Shown in pieces: positions 52,016 to 62,350 of a DNA stretch of 64,000 bases. Every line of letters starts with the position of its first letter. The stretch's first letter is position 1. A program made the translations under genes and the position numbers. The stretch spans positions 620,001 through 684,000 of the forward strand of contig JARUPY010000237.1 in assembly GCA_029817715.1 (NCBI GenBank). Direction: 5' to 3'. The stretch comes from Melastoma dodecandrum (lineage: Eukaryota; Streptophyta; Magnoliopsida; Myrtales; Melastomataceae). The notes beneath the pieces are model-generated. The model did not search any database and was not told where the DNA came from. It saw only the letters and a program-made list of their open reading frames with translations.

Positions 52016-52028
52016 CTTTTATATAAGG
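52016..52028 (-). promoter_or_regulatory. Antisense TATA box of element B
   Basis: On the minus strand CCTTATATAAAAG, about 133-145 bp upstream of the antisense ATG at 51883. That gives room for a leader of roughly 100 bases. It lies between the gene and the 3' LTR (52080), so the antisense promoter is internal to the element and separate from the LTR promoter. Confidence 0.65.
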
Positions 52029-52065
52029 CATGATTTCTGCTGAGTCGACACAGCCAACCCAGCAT

Positions 52066-52076
52066 AAAAGGGGGGC
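52066..52076 (+). other. Polypurine tract of element B
   Basis: AAAAGGGGGGC, three bases before the 3' LTR. Confidence 0.85.
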
Positions 52077-52079
52077 TTA

Positions 52080-53116
52080 TGTTGACATGGCAAATAATTT
52101 TGGGCCTGAACTTAGAACAGAAACCCAGTAATCCTTCAAGTCATACTCCGAGTCGGCCCGAGATGCAGTCGTCATTAAGTCGACTCATGACAAAGTCGAC
52201 TAGGTCGACTTATGACGAAGTCGACTAGGTCGACTTATGAACGGGGTCGACTAGGTCGACTCACAACGGAAGAATATGGTAATCAAAGTCAACCAAGATG
52301 ACTCGACAGTAGCTAGGCCTACTAGTAGGGTCAAGTCGACCGAATTTTGGATAAGTCGACCAAGTCGATCGTAGTCCGTACAGATCAGTCAAGTCGACAA
52401 AATTGAAATAAATTTATTTTCAAACTTGTTTGTGAAGGATCGTAACTGATCTTAAATATCCAGGAACGTGATCCCATATATCAAAGGGGTTGTTAAGACA
52501 CTCCCACGATATTAGGGATCACGATCTATAACACGATCTGCAAAAACGATCTATCTGTTACGTGTTAATCACGTACAAGTCCTCTATAAATAGCAGAGGA
52601 ATTTTTAAGAAAAGGACACGACCATACACAGCCAAAACTCTGAAGTTTGTTCGTCAACCTTAGAAATTAGATGCCCTGACCCGGTTTATAGGTCAATTAC
52701 CCTTCCACCGACAGAGTGAGCTCGTAGGGCCTTTGCCGTCAATCCTCCGCCAGCGACACCACCGACGAAGTGAGCTCGTAGGGCCTTCGTCACAACTCTC
52801 CACCAGCGACCACCCCCGACGAAGCGAGCTTCCAAGGCCTTCGTTACGATCTTCCGCCAGCAACCACCACAGACGGAGCGAGCTTCCAAGGCCTTCGTCA
52901 CGCGTTCTCCGCCGCTACAAGATCCCACATCGTCACCACCGTTTCCCTTTTTTCCCTTTTAATGGCTGTAAGCCCTTTACTTTTAATTCTCTAAAGATTG
53001 TAAGACTTGCATTATTCCTGTATAAAGTTAGTGCATCTTCTTACTGGCGACCACAATATAACTACTGTGAGTCCATTGCCAAATATTTCCGACGTGATCC
53101 GTTCCGTGCGCGAACA
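52080..53116 (+). repeat. Element B 3' LTR
   Basis: 1037 bp, the same length as 40094-41130, with about six or seven substitutions by eye (for example ACACGTTTGTG versus ACTTGTTTGTG). TATA box CTATAAATAG at 52584-52593. Confidence 0.93.
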
Positions 53117-53610
53117 CATACACAGCCAAAACTCTTAAGTTTGTTCGTCAACCTTAGAAATTAGATGCCCTGACCCGGTTTATAGGTCAATTACCCTTCC
53201 ACCGACAGAGTGAGCTCGTAGGGCCTTTGCCGTCAATCCTCCGCCAGCGACACCACCGACGAAGTGAGCTCGTAGGGCCTTCGTCACAACTCTCCACCAG
53301 CGACCACCCCCGACGAAGCGAGCTTCCAAGGCCTTCGTCACGATCTTCCGCCAGCAACCACCACAGACGGAGCGAGCTTCCAAGGCCTTCGTCACGCGTT
53401 CTCCGCCGCTACAAGATCCCACATCCTCACCACCGTTTCCCTTTTTTCCCTTTTAATGGCTGTAAGCCCTTTACTTTTAATTCTCTAAAGATTGTAAGAC
53501 TTGCATTATTTCTGTATAAAGTTAGTGCATCTTCTTACTGGCGACCACAATATAACTACTGTGAGTTCATTGCCAAATATTTCCGACGTGATCCGTTCCG
53601 TGCGCGAACA
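53117..53610 (+). repeat. 3' portion of the older Tat-type LTR
   Basis: It begins with CATAC (53117-53121, TSD of the younger insertion) and runs to CGCGAACA at 53610. It includes the R/U5 tandem repeats but no U3. Together with 2358-2905 it makes exactly one LTR. It is followed by CTCTC (53611-53615), the partner of GAGAG at 2906-2910. Confidence 0.88.
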
Positions 53611-54281
53611 CTCTCCCCCTACAACCAAAATTTGTCGAGACAAAAGACCCGGGTGAGCTCTCCATTTCAACTACTAGTCCCCCAAAGAGGCCTGAGAAAA
53701 TAACAGAAAATAAGAAGTCACCAAAACAATTGCAACAAGCCAAAACAATCCTCAAACTGGGCACCACACGCAAACTGATATATTTGAATTGATCACTCAA
53801 TTTATTTATTTTATTACCTTTTTAAATTGATATATATCTAATTGAAGGATATATTGTTACGATATTCTTTGTTCATTTATTTCTCATATTATTATTTCTC
53901 ATGTAGTAGACTCTGATAAGCTTTATCGAGGAAAAAGGCTCCTTGAGAAAAAACTTTACAGAATTGGGAAGAGGGGAGGGGGTCGATGGGGAGAGTGTAA
54001 GCCCTTCTCCAACTCACACGATCACAACAGAGCCCAAGGCAAAAGGATTTTGTGTTGTGTGGGGTATTAATTTAAATTCTTACAAGATTTTCAATGGGTT
54101 GTAATTGTGATCCGGCCGAAATCTTTGCCCCGTTGATCGATATCTTTGGCACCATATCTCTTTGTCACTCTCCGTTTTATTATTTGTTGCTGGTTTTAAA
54201 AGAATCTCTTTTTATATTTCAAGGGGATTGATGAACGTGTGTGTATCAAAAGAAAAGGGGGGCGAAAAATCAACCCCCCGA
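53611..54281 (+). other. Upstream region of gene G (segmental copy 3, inverted half)
   Basis: Reverse complement of about 19212-19890. It starts with a piece of the PHD-like exon region cut by the LTR insertion. About 53690-53780 has no counterpart in copy 2. The rest is AT-rich, then pyrimidine-rich close to the gene, and should contain the gene G promoter. No TATA box is certain. Confidence 0.6.
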
Positions 54282-55574
54282 ATGACATCGGAGTTGGGTT
54301 CAGTTCCTCCGCCTTCGGGGGCGGAGCAGCCCTGCATCACCGTCGCCTTCATCCACACGAGCCTCGTCACTCGCCTCGCCTTGGATGTTCTTCCCACCGA
54401 CTCCGTCTCTGACCTCAAGAGTAAGACTCCCGTCTGTCCGACCTCTTTCTTGCTCTGTTTTCCGTCGATTCACCTTCCGCATCTGAGTTGCTGCCCTCGT
54501 CGCCTTGTGTTTGTAGCCAAGATGACGGCCTGTCATTTGACGACCTTCCCCAGCCACGGAGAGATAGTGGTCCATTCCCTCAAGGTTTGCCTGGCCCTTG
54601 ATTGTGTTTCTGCATGTTGCATTTGATTTTTAGCATATTAACGGTTTTTTCCTTTATAACTTTCTTTCTTATTGCTGCAGTTCAAGCACCGCCGTCAATT
54701 GTACTGCCTTTCTGATTCCATGCTCATGTCCTGCTTTGTCAACCGGAGGGGACGTGACCTGCTCCTTTTTGCGGAAGTTTCTACTACCGAGGAGCATCTC
54801 CAACGGTCTGCTCCCTTGATTCATGGTCAAGCCTCAGATGGAGGAGGTAAAGAATATCCACGCATCGCCATTGGCGGCGGTGAAGGGAATAATCTCGACA
54901 ATCATCCTTCTGGTCTTGAGATTTCTGTCGCTCCATTGAGTTTCCAGCCAAAAGTTTATGTACACTCTGTTCTTCTGTTCATTACACGGCTGAAAATGAA
55001 TAATTTGCTGTTGCGTTCTATTTTAATCTGCAGCTATGAGTTCTCTGGGCATGAAAGGAATCGACAATGAAGAAACAGGTGTTGAAGAGCTGCCCAAGAA
55101 TGCCTTGGTTTCTCCTCAGACGGTTGATGTTGACAATAAATCTCTCCCAAAGAAAAGGAGAAAATGTGCTTCCAGGAAAGATTCGACCAAGAAGCAACAA
55201 CTAGAGGGGACAAAACATGTTTCAAAAGCATCGAATTCTCTCCCCGAGGCTGAAGACCCCATTGATAAGGAGAAAATCATTGGTGATACTGCCATGATCA
55301 TGGATGGAGAGGTCTTAGATGCTGACGTTGGCAGCAGAACTGAAGCTCAGAAGGGTTTCACAATTCAGAATGATGCCATCGATGGAGCAAAAACCGAAGA
55401 TGTTTCTCGGGACCAGATGGCCGTGGGGGATTCCAAGAATGCCACCAGGGAAGATGCTATTAAAGGTTCTGGCCATTTTTTATTTATCTATTGTTGGCCA
55501 ACCTCTGGTTTTAACTATCGCGCTTCGTACAGGTTTACCAATTTGCTACTCGGAGATTGGAACGATTCCTTCTA
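54282..55574 (+). CDS. Gene G: unknown family, at least 5 exons, most complete copy
   Basis: Not recognised. Exons by GT-AG signals and matching phases: 54282-54420, 54517-54584, 54681-54939, 55034-55465 and 55533-55574, about 310 residues. Further 3' exons are likely, because exon 5 ends in a donor (TCTA then GTAAGT). The exon 3 donor is the least certain. The N-terminus (L-A-L-D-V-L-P-T-D-S-V-S-D-L-K) loosely recalls the strand-helix pattern of ubiquitin-like folds. The middle (L-L-F-A-E-V, G-G-G-E-G-N-N-L) is unremarkable. Exon 4 is basic, with P-K-K-R-R-K-C like a nuclear localisation signal, then acidic. An upstream in-frame ATG exists at 54231. Copies at 18531-19207, 14321-14706 with 3736-4187, and 3569-3735 are incomplete. 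Function unknown. Confidence 0.6.
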
Positions 55575-55820
55575 GTAAGTGGATGCTCCTTTCATGTGTT
55601 GTACTTGGCATGTTCCTGAATCCTTCATAAAAAATGGCATGTCTGAGCCTCTTACAAACAGATTTCATCGACAAAAGACTTGGGTGAGGAGTCACCGCTA
55701 CCTTGATTTCCCTCCTCTTTTCCATCCTCAACTGAAGCTTCAAGGCAAAGTCTCCTCCATTTCATCTGCCGACGGCGGCATCATCTCTCATTTTTATCAT
55801 GAATATGTTAAATACTAAAG
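55575..55820 (+). other. 3' flank of gene G
   Basis: It contains the segment 55676-55795 that recurs inverted at 25551-25668, and AGACT at 55676-55680, the unoccupied Copia target. A frame here may be a further gene G exon, but I cannot place its splice sites. Confidence 0.5.
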
Positions 55821-56174
55821 ATTTTATCAATTCTATTCTTTAGGAAAAAAAATATTTTTATATAACTTTCAATAATTAAATGACTTTATCTTATTAAAAA
55901 AATGAAAAATTTAAAACATAAGAGAAGTAATTTTTTCGTCATTTATCTTATACTTTAACAATTAAAATCTTTCATGTGAAAATATTTAGAGTGGTAAGCA
56001 AATATAAATATATTGAAAAAGATAAATTTTAAATAATTTAAATCTCAAATCATAAAATTAAATTAAATTTAAAAATTAAGAGAATCTTTTTGCACGAAAA
56101 TCTCTACTAACCCACAATTTTCCATTTATCCCTTAATTTTCTTAAAAAAACTTGATTGCCATTTCGACTTTTAA
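55821..56174. other. AT-rich intergenic stretch
   Basis: No gene or repeat is recognised. Confidence 0.6.
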
Positions 56175-56234
<60 letters not shown>

Positions 56235-56246
56235 TATAATAATAAC
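56175..56246. repeat. (AAT)n microsatellite
   Basis: About 23 AAT/ATA units with one interruption near 56234 (AATTATAAT). The open frame of isoleucines across it is an artefact. Confidence 0.95.
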
Positions 56247-58852
56247 CTTTTTTTTCGACCCCTCTAGGTTCCTTGGATGGAACCCCTTTTATATTTTTTT
56301 ATGTTCACATTTTCTTCCTCTCTTTCTTATACAACCTGTCAACTTCTCATGTATTCAGGTATATATCCCCAAATTGGCTAGTAACACAAAACACTCAACA
56401 AGTGGCTCAGTAACACTTTGCTCAAGCTCTTTAATAAAAGATATGATCATAAATAGTATGTTACTTAAATATCATCAAAATCAATGTTAACACATATTAT
56501 ATGTGTCAAGATAAAATCATAATTAAGAAGATTTAATATGACAATTATCAGTGTAACCTTTCCAAATTAATTTTCATAAATTGAGATTTTGTTTCCAAAT
56601 CATTATTTAGAAAGCTACCTCACCAAAATGTTTAAGACATTCATAATTGATCCGATTAAAGTCAATCCGGATAAAATGAATCTCATTTGATATAATATAA
56701 TAATTTCCATCAATTAATTTAACATATGATTTGAAGATATGTTTCCATGTTTGGAAGAGATAAACGTGTTAGATTTTTTTTTATTTGGGCTTTCATTAAT
56801 TGTTTATTTTTACTTTACTTTTATTTATTTTATTTTACTTTATTAAAGTATATTTTATAAAAAACACGTTGTGATATAAGACAGTGCATGAAATCTCACT
56901 AAAGTATCGTGATCTTTAAAATTATTGGGAGATGCGCATCTCGTTTGATAAACATGGCTTACAGTTGGGTGTAGGCTATTTTATAACCTATGGTCCATTG
57001 ATGGATAAGACATAGGTTACGGTATATTACGGCTAGATCCCTTCCCCTGTCCTTCAAACTATTTTTAACTAAGGGGCGAAACCGACATTTCATAAAAGGA
57101 AGTCCTTTATTAGCATGAGATAGACAAAAACCTACGACGAAATCAATTAATCAAGAACAACCAGCGGCATCGACAAGATAGCAAGGATATTATGTAACTA
57201 TTCTAGTTTAGCACCAGCTCAATAACTAACCCAACAGTGAACTTACATTTCCAGCAACATTGGATTAATATGATGATGAAATTGAGGGGACCTGTTAATT
57301 ACCGTGGGTGGAATTTCCGTGGGCTCAATTTTTTTTGCTTGACAGTTATTTCGTAAAGTTCGACAAATTTTTCGTAAAATCTGAAAAAAATTGACCAACA
57401 ATAACTTCGAAAAGAAATCAATAAAAAATTTTATAGTGCTATTTTGTCTCTTTGTGTAATACGAAAAAATGTCGAACTTTACGTATTCTAAATTTTGATG
57501 CTAAAAAATATTTCGTAAAGTATACAATTAAATCGTTTCGTGACAATAAATTCATATAGGATATTCGCTCGCGACAAATATTTCGTAAATACTAATATTT
57601 TCTTTGTCGATACGAATTAATTGTACAAATTTTTTGGTGTCGGCTATTTGCAAATATTTCGTAAAAGAAAGCAATTTTTGGATATTACGATTATTTTGCA
57701 TTTTTGCTTAGAACAATTTTTTTGTACTTATTAGCATCAATCCGTTCATAACCGGATTGTCTTTGGACATGCATTTGACCGACAATCCCACTTGTCCATA
57801 TATTTGGTTTTGGCTAAGTGTCCAGACACAGGCAATCCCGCAAAATCGGATTGCCTGTAAACATGCTACCACAGGCAATCCGGTCAAAATGGTTTTTTTA
57901 CTCAGCAGTAAATTTCATAAGGTTGGCAAAATTTTCGTACAAAACAGTGACATTTCCAATCGTTTTTTGTAATTCATGTATTTACATTGGCCTTCGCAAG
58001 GTAATTTAAACTTACTAAGAACTTGTCGTAGTATGTCACCTATCATATGGGAGGTTGAGAGTTGATTATTAGATTCGTTCTTTATCATTGTTTTAGGCTG
58101 GATACATGTATTGACCTTCACCGTTCAATTCATATCTTGCATTTTGCTAATCGGTGTGGTCTAAAACTTATCTTGTTTGTTTCAAAACTTGAATAGTTAC
58201 GTTTTGGTAACTATATCACCTATTGAGCATATGAGAACTCAAGTTATGCCTTTTTTTTTTATGGTTGCTAATCTATCGGTAATTCCATTCTTTACTAAAT
58301 TGAATGATTAGAACTCAAGTATTGTTTATATTTCTCATTTCATCGTGTTTACTCCCTTGGTTTGAATCTTCTTTACTACATTCAAGTTTTGAGATTGTCA
58401 TTCATATCATGCTTTGATCATTTAACTTTTTTTCATACACGTTTGACAATGCACTTACATTTGACATTCATAAGTTCATTTTTAAATGATTTGTCTATAT
58501 CATTATTACTTTCATGAAAGCTAAGGTGCTTTCTTGTTTCCTTGCATGTCTTATACTCCGTCAAACATGATTGGGAATGCTTGGATTTAAATCGAATGCA
58601 AACCGACATCGGTGAGTGAAGGTGAGTTTCTAATCAGTCCATGCTAGGTGTACTATTTCGTGTTTAACATTTTGCTCTCAAACCCACTTAAGAGTTATAC
58701 TTAGAAAGTTACGTGTTTTTATTAAGTGATTCAGTGCTTTTTGTCCGGTTTTTGTTCTTTATCATTGTTTTCGGTTGGACAAATTATTGTTTTGTCATTC
58801 TGCCGCGACGGAGAAGCTGGAGCTGGTCTGATGGGGAGAAACCTTAAAGAGT
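56247..58852. other. AT-rich non-coding region between two short direct repeats
   Basis: No gene is recognised. Its ends are marked by related sequences: CCCCTCTAGGTTCCTT (about 56259 and 58867) and a block of about 71 bp starting TACAACCTGTCAACTT (56330-56400 and 58889-58960). Inside, 57300-57700 has many TTTCGTAAA-like words, and 57828-57858 is a small hairpin. It may be an old insertion or an unequal duplication. Confidence 0.5.
57828..57858. repeat. Short perfect hairpin with a third copy of its arm
   Basis: ACAGGCAATCC, a 9-base loop, then GGATTGCCTGT: an 11-bp perfect stem. The arm recurs at 57871-57881 followed by GG. No transcription signal is seen. Confidence 0.8.
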
Positions 58853-58960
58853 TCCTTTTTTTGCTACCCCTCTAGGTTCCTTCGCTAGTACAACCTGTCA
58901 ACTTCTCATGTATTCAGGTTTAGATCCCCAAATTGGCTAGTAACCCAAAACACTCGACAA

Positions 58961-61900
58961 TAATCAAGTTTTAATGACATGCGATTAGACTAAATTTAAC
59001 ATTAACCGAATGTGCTCTTTAAATTTTAAAACTTATCAAACATGCTTACAATCGTTGAACATGTTTAGCGATATTTGATTAATGCTTATCATCTCTAAAT
59101 AGGATTAGGTAATTAATTTTGATTTAAAAATTAGTTACGTGAAATTAATATCCTAATTGCATTTTCATTAAGCGACAATGTCACTTTTAAACTTGTTATG
59201 AATTTTTAAGCATTTCTTATTCGGACTAAATCGAAAATCACTTTAAAATCAAGATCAATTTGAGAAGTTAAAATAAATCTAGGGACTCAATTAACGATTT
59301 TCTAATACATCTAAAACAAACAAATGAAAGAAGACACGAATCACACGGCCAAAAAAAAACAAATGCAAATAATAATACAAATCCAACGGCTTCCTCGGGT
59401 GGTACGACAACAGATTGGACCACCACCATCCAACAATCCGCACAACGGACGGAAGGCAGCCCGCTCCCTCAACTCAAGAGGGGAATCCTCCCAAGTACGA
59501 TGGAGGAAGAAAACCTTCTTCCCCGGAGGCTTGATGAAACGACCTGAAAAATTTCAGAACCGAAGTTGACCGGTCAAACAGCGGACATGACAAAATTAAG
59601 GTCTTCACCGCACCGCGTTGTCAATCTTTGACTAGTTCGATAAAATCCGCCACGTGTACCCTTTCTATCATATCTCTGAGACAGTAAAAATAAATTCCCC
59701 ATTTGGGGTCAGCGATAATTCGCTGAGCACGTTTCACCCATGCACAAGCGAAAACAATGAGACCTCTATACAGCCCTAACGTGCATCTTTAAAAATCATT
59801 ATGCACACGCATTCTCGGAGTGACACATGAAAAATAGATACCATTAACATCCGCGCTGCATTCATCATGGTAAAACATATAACAAACCGTCAAGCTATTC
59901 AGTAGTAAGAATAATCATAACGGTATCGACTCCCTCAAACCTCTCTTTCCATCAATATCAACACTTCAAAACGGTGCCAAGACCACCGAAGTGCGTCCCC
60001 ACCCACTCCTCCGGGAGCGCCCGGGTAACGGCAGCAGGCACGACCGCGAGTGGTCGTCGCCTCCCCGCACTCCTCCGACATCACAGTCGGGTAACAACAA
60101 TTTCACCGCGCAACAGTGACTAAAACAGCCACACACTCAACCAGGGTCTCATCGCGGCAGAAGATTGAATTATAACGCAGGGTAGCGGCTATCCGAAATA
60201 GCCTCCACTACCTCAACAGGATGCGAGATCGTTCCGAAGTCAGGCACATAACAGAACGACTGAACTCCCCCGCAGTCCAAGTGGAACCCGCACCACCCCG
60301 GGGGCGGAGTTCGGTTCTGTCCCGATCAACTCGTGTCACCGTTCTCTCCCAATCATCCCTTTACGTAAAGGACATCCTCCTCCGAAGACCCTGGTTCGCA
60401 TCCCGAACAAACCCCGTTTCTTTTCCATTCATAAAACGAATCATCCCAACCTCTCATGCCATTAACAGAGCGATCTCATCCGCGACAGAAAAACAAGGCA
60501 ACGCACCTGGGTAAGAAGCAGCGTAACCAACTCCAACAGTTCATACTTCCACACTCGCAAGAGCACGCCTCAGTCACAACTCAATCCACAGGAATTTCCA
60601 ACAACATTTTCACAAGCAACTCCGGGAACAAGAGGGAAGGGATGAAACTGTACAACCATGGAGGCCAAGATTCCAGGCGAGTTTCCAAGTGCAGCAACGC
60701 AACGAAATCAAGCACGCAAAACAACCACCCCGAGAAACAAATCAATCTGTTCCTCAGCCACGACATCAGCAAAACACCCCGGTAACGACGACGGCGACAC
60801 AACCAACATCGAGAAAGAGAAAACAAAAGACGTCCCGAGTTGACACACAAACTGTAGGCGCAAAGAGACCGACAGTTCTCAAATGATATATTTCATTGCT
60901 ATCTCTACTACGGAGGACAACAGTGGCATTCACAATTAAACCAGCAAGGGAATTTCTAACCCCCAGAACATAGTGGATATATTTTCATGTGCCCCATCGT
61001 ATTCTAAATCAGTACGGACACTTTTCCAACCAAACACAGCATAGGAATTCAATCTCATCCCTCCATCATATTGCGCAATCTCGAGGATATCCCAGCAGCC
61101 ACTGAATGAACTAATGGGAATCATCGACTCCGTAATGGACCGGGGAGGAACCAATGGCTAATAAAATATCCTCTAAACAATTCCAAATCCCAAACTAACT
61201 AACTGACCCAGGAACCCAAACTGCAACAAGGCAATCGAACTTGCTAGAAGAAAGGCATAAGAGGGAAACAACAAAGAAATCTAAAGCTGTCCTAACTACA
61301 CCAGGAGTAGAAACATACCGACTAGTTCAACATGAAACATCATGAGGATTAAAATAGAAATTAGGAACCAAGTAAAAGGCTGAACCTAATAAAAGAAATA
61401 ATATTTCCTAGGAATTGACGTCCAAAGACTTGAACCATTGTAAGATGGAAGAACCCAGAAAAGAATCACCCAACGATAAATCAATTACTCTTAAAGATCA
61501 CCTCGAAATCCCAACACAGGAATCGTATGGCTCAACTTCCCTCATTTCACAGTCAGACAAACACTCCCACGGTAGCCATGATTCAAGCATCAACAAGGGT
61601 TTCAGGGCACAAAATCAAAGCAAGGACGTAACAGAGCATGGACCCAAGCAAACCCGTGGACAAAGTTCACACATCAAACGACAGCAGGGCAACTCAAGGC
61701 AAGGAGGACAGAAAGAAAAGGGGTGAGACGTACAGAGCCGTTGCGAGCCCTTCGAGCCGAGGACTTCCCTCTTCCTTGGCGTCAACGGTTCCTGCTCTAC
61801 GCTTCCTCTTCCGGGGTTTAGCCGTCCTTCTCGCGGCGACAGCGGCCACGGTTGCTCGCAGTCTAAGGCGTAAAAGAGAAATCGGGGAAAGCTGCCCTGT

Positions 61901-62140
61901 TCCTCATCGGTTGATTTGCAGAGGGAAAAGGTGAATCCCAACGAGACTTCTCCGCTAAGTTTTGGGGTTAAGAACGATCCCCCCCTTCCTCCCCCTCTGA
62001 TTTCTAATTATTTTCTTTAATTTGTCAGCCTTCTCTCCCCAGATACACCACGACCAGGGAGAAATATGAGTTTGTTTCTTTTCTTTTCCTTTCCTTTCTT
62101 AACATAAATTAAGTTACAACGATCTTATCTTCCAAAAGGT
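58961..62140. other. Region without recognisable gene; possible transposon remnants
   Basis: Left part AT-rich, 59380-61900 more GC-balanced. Several overlapping frames of 60-110 codons are open on both strands; none shows a known motif or consistent codon pattern. TGAAACGACCTGAAAAATTT at about 59535-59554 resembles the start of some plant Gypsy LTRs, but no partner, PBS or PPT was found. 61700-61930 is a C/G-rich stretch that could be an exon or LTR leader. Confidence 0.4.
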
Positions 62141-62189
62141 TAATAATTATTGCACCTAGGTTCGTCCAATAATTATTGCCTGAGAAGCC

Positions 62190-62350
62190 TCCATAATCGT
62201 TACCCAAACCCGATTACGTTTAGGTCATCGTCGCACGTAATCGCATCTAAAGTACTGGTAATGTCCCGCTCATAACATTAGCTGATCACGTGAATTTTAA
62301 ACTCTCGTGTCTATGTCGGCTTCCGGCTAAGTCTAAATTTGACTCGTCTA
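62190..62350 (-). repeat. Degraded LTR-like segment, inverted relative to the LTR at 63429
   Basis: Its reverse complement resembles 63470-63640: shared words include CGATTACG, CACGTAATCG, CCCGCT and CTCGTGTC in the same order, with many differences and a gap of about 30 bases. It is probably an older relative of that LTR in opposite orientation. The end of homology near 62350 corresponds to the LTR start. Confidence 0.6.

Larger units (their letters stand above)
40094..53116 (+). mobile_element. Complete Tat-lineage Ty3/Gypsy element B with antisense mobile-domain gene (13.0 kb)
   Basis: LTRs 40094-41130 and 52080-53116, each 1037 bp. By eye they differ at only about six or seven positions, so this is a recent copy. 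Order: LTR, PBS, gag-PR, RT-RNase H-second RNase H-integrase, a convergent antisense gene, PPT, LTR. The second, archaeal-type RNase H between RNase H and integrase assigns it to the Tat lineage. The right end is followed by CATAC (53117-53121), matching the sequence outside the left fragment at 2358-2362. Its own left LTR is shared with element A. Confidence 0.93.

Noticed and set aside
56152..56490. 112-codon frame with a long isoleucine run
   Set aside because: It is a translation of the (AAT)n microsatellite.
59535..59560. TGAAACGACCTG as a Gypsy LTR start
   Set aside because: No PPT, PBS, second LTR or coding remnant could be tied to it; kept as a remark, not a feature.
59324..61941. 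Cluster of overlapping 60-110-codon frames as host genes
   Set aside because: Both strands are open at once, with no shared splice pattern or known motif; reported only as unassigned DNA.
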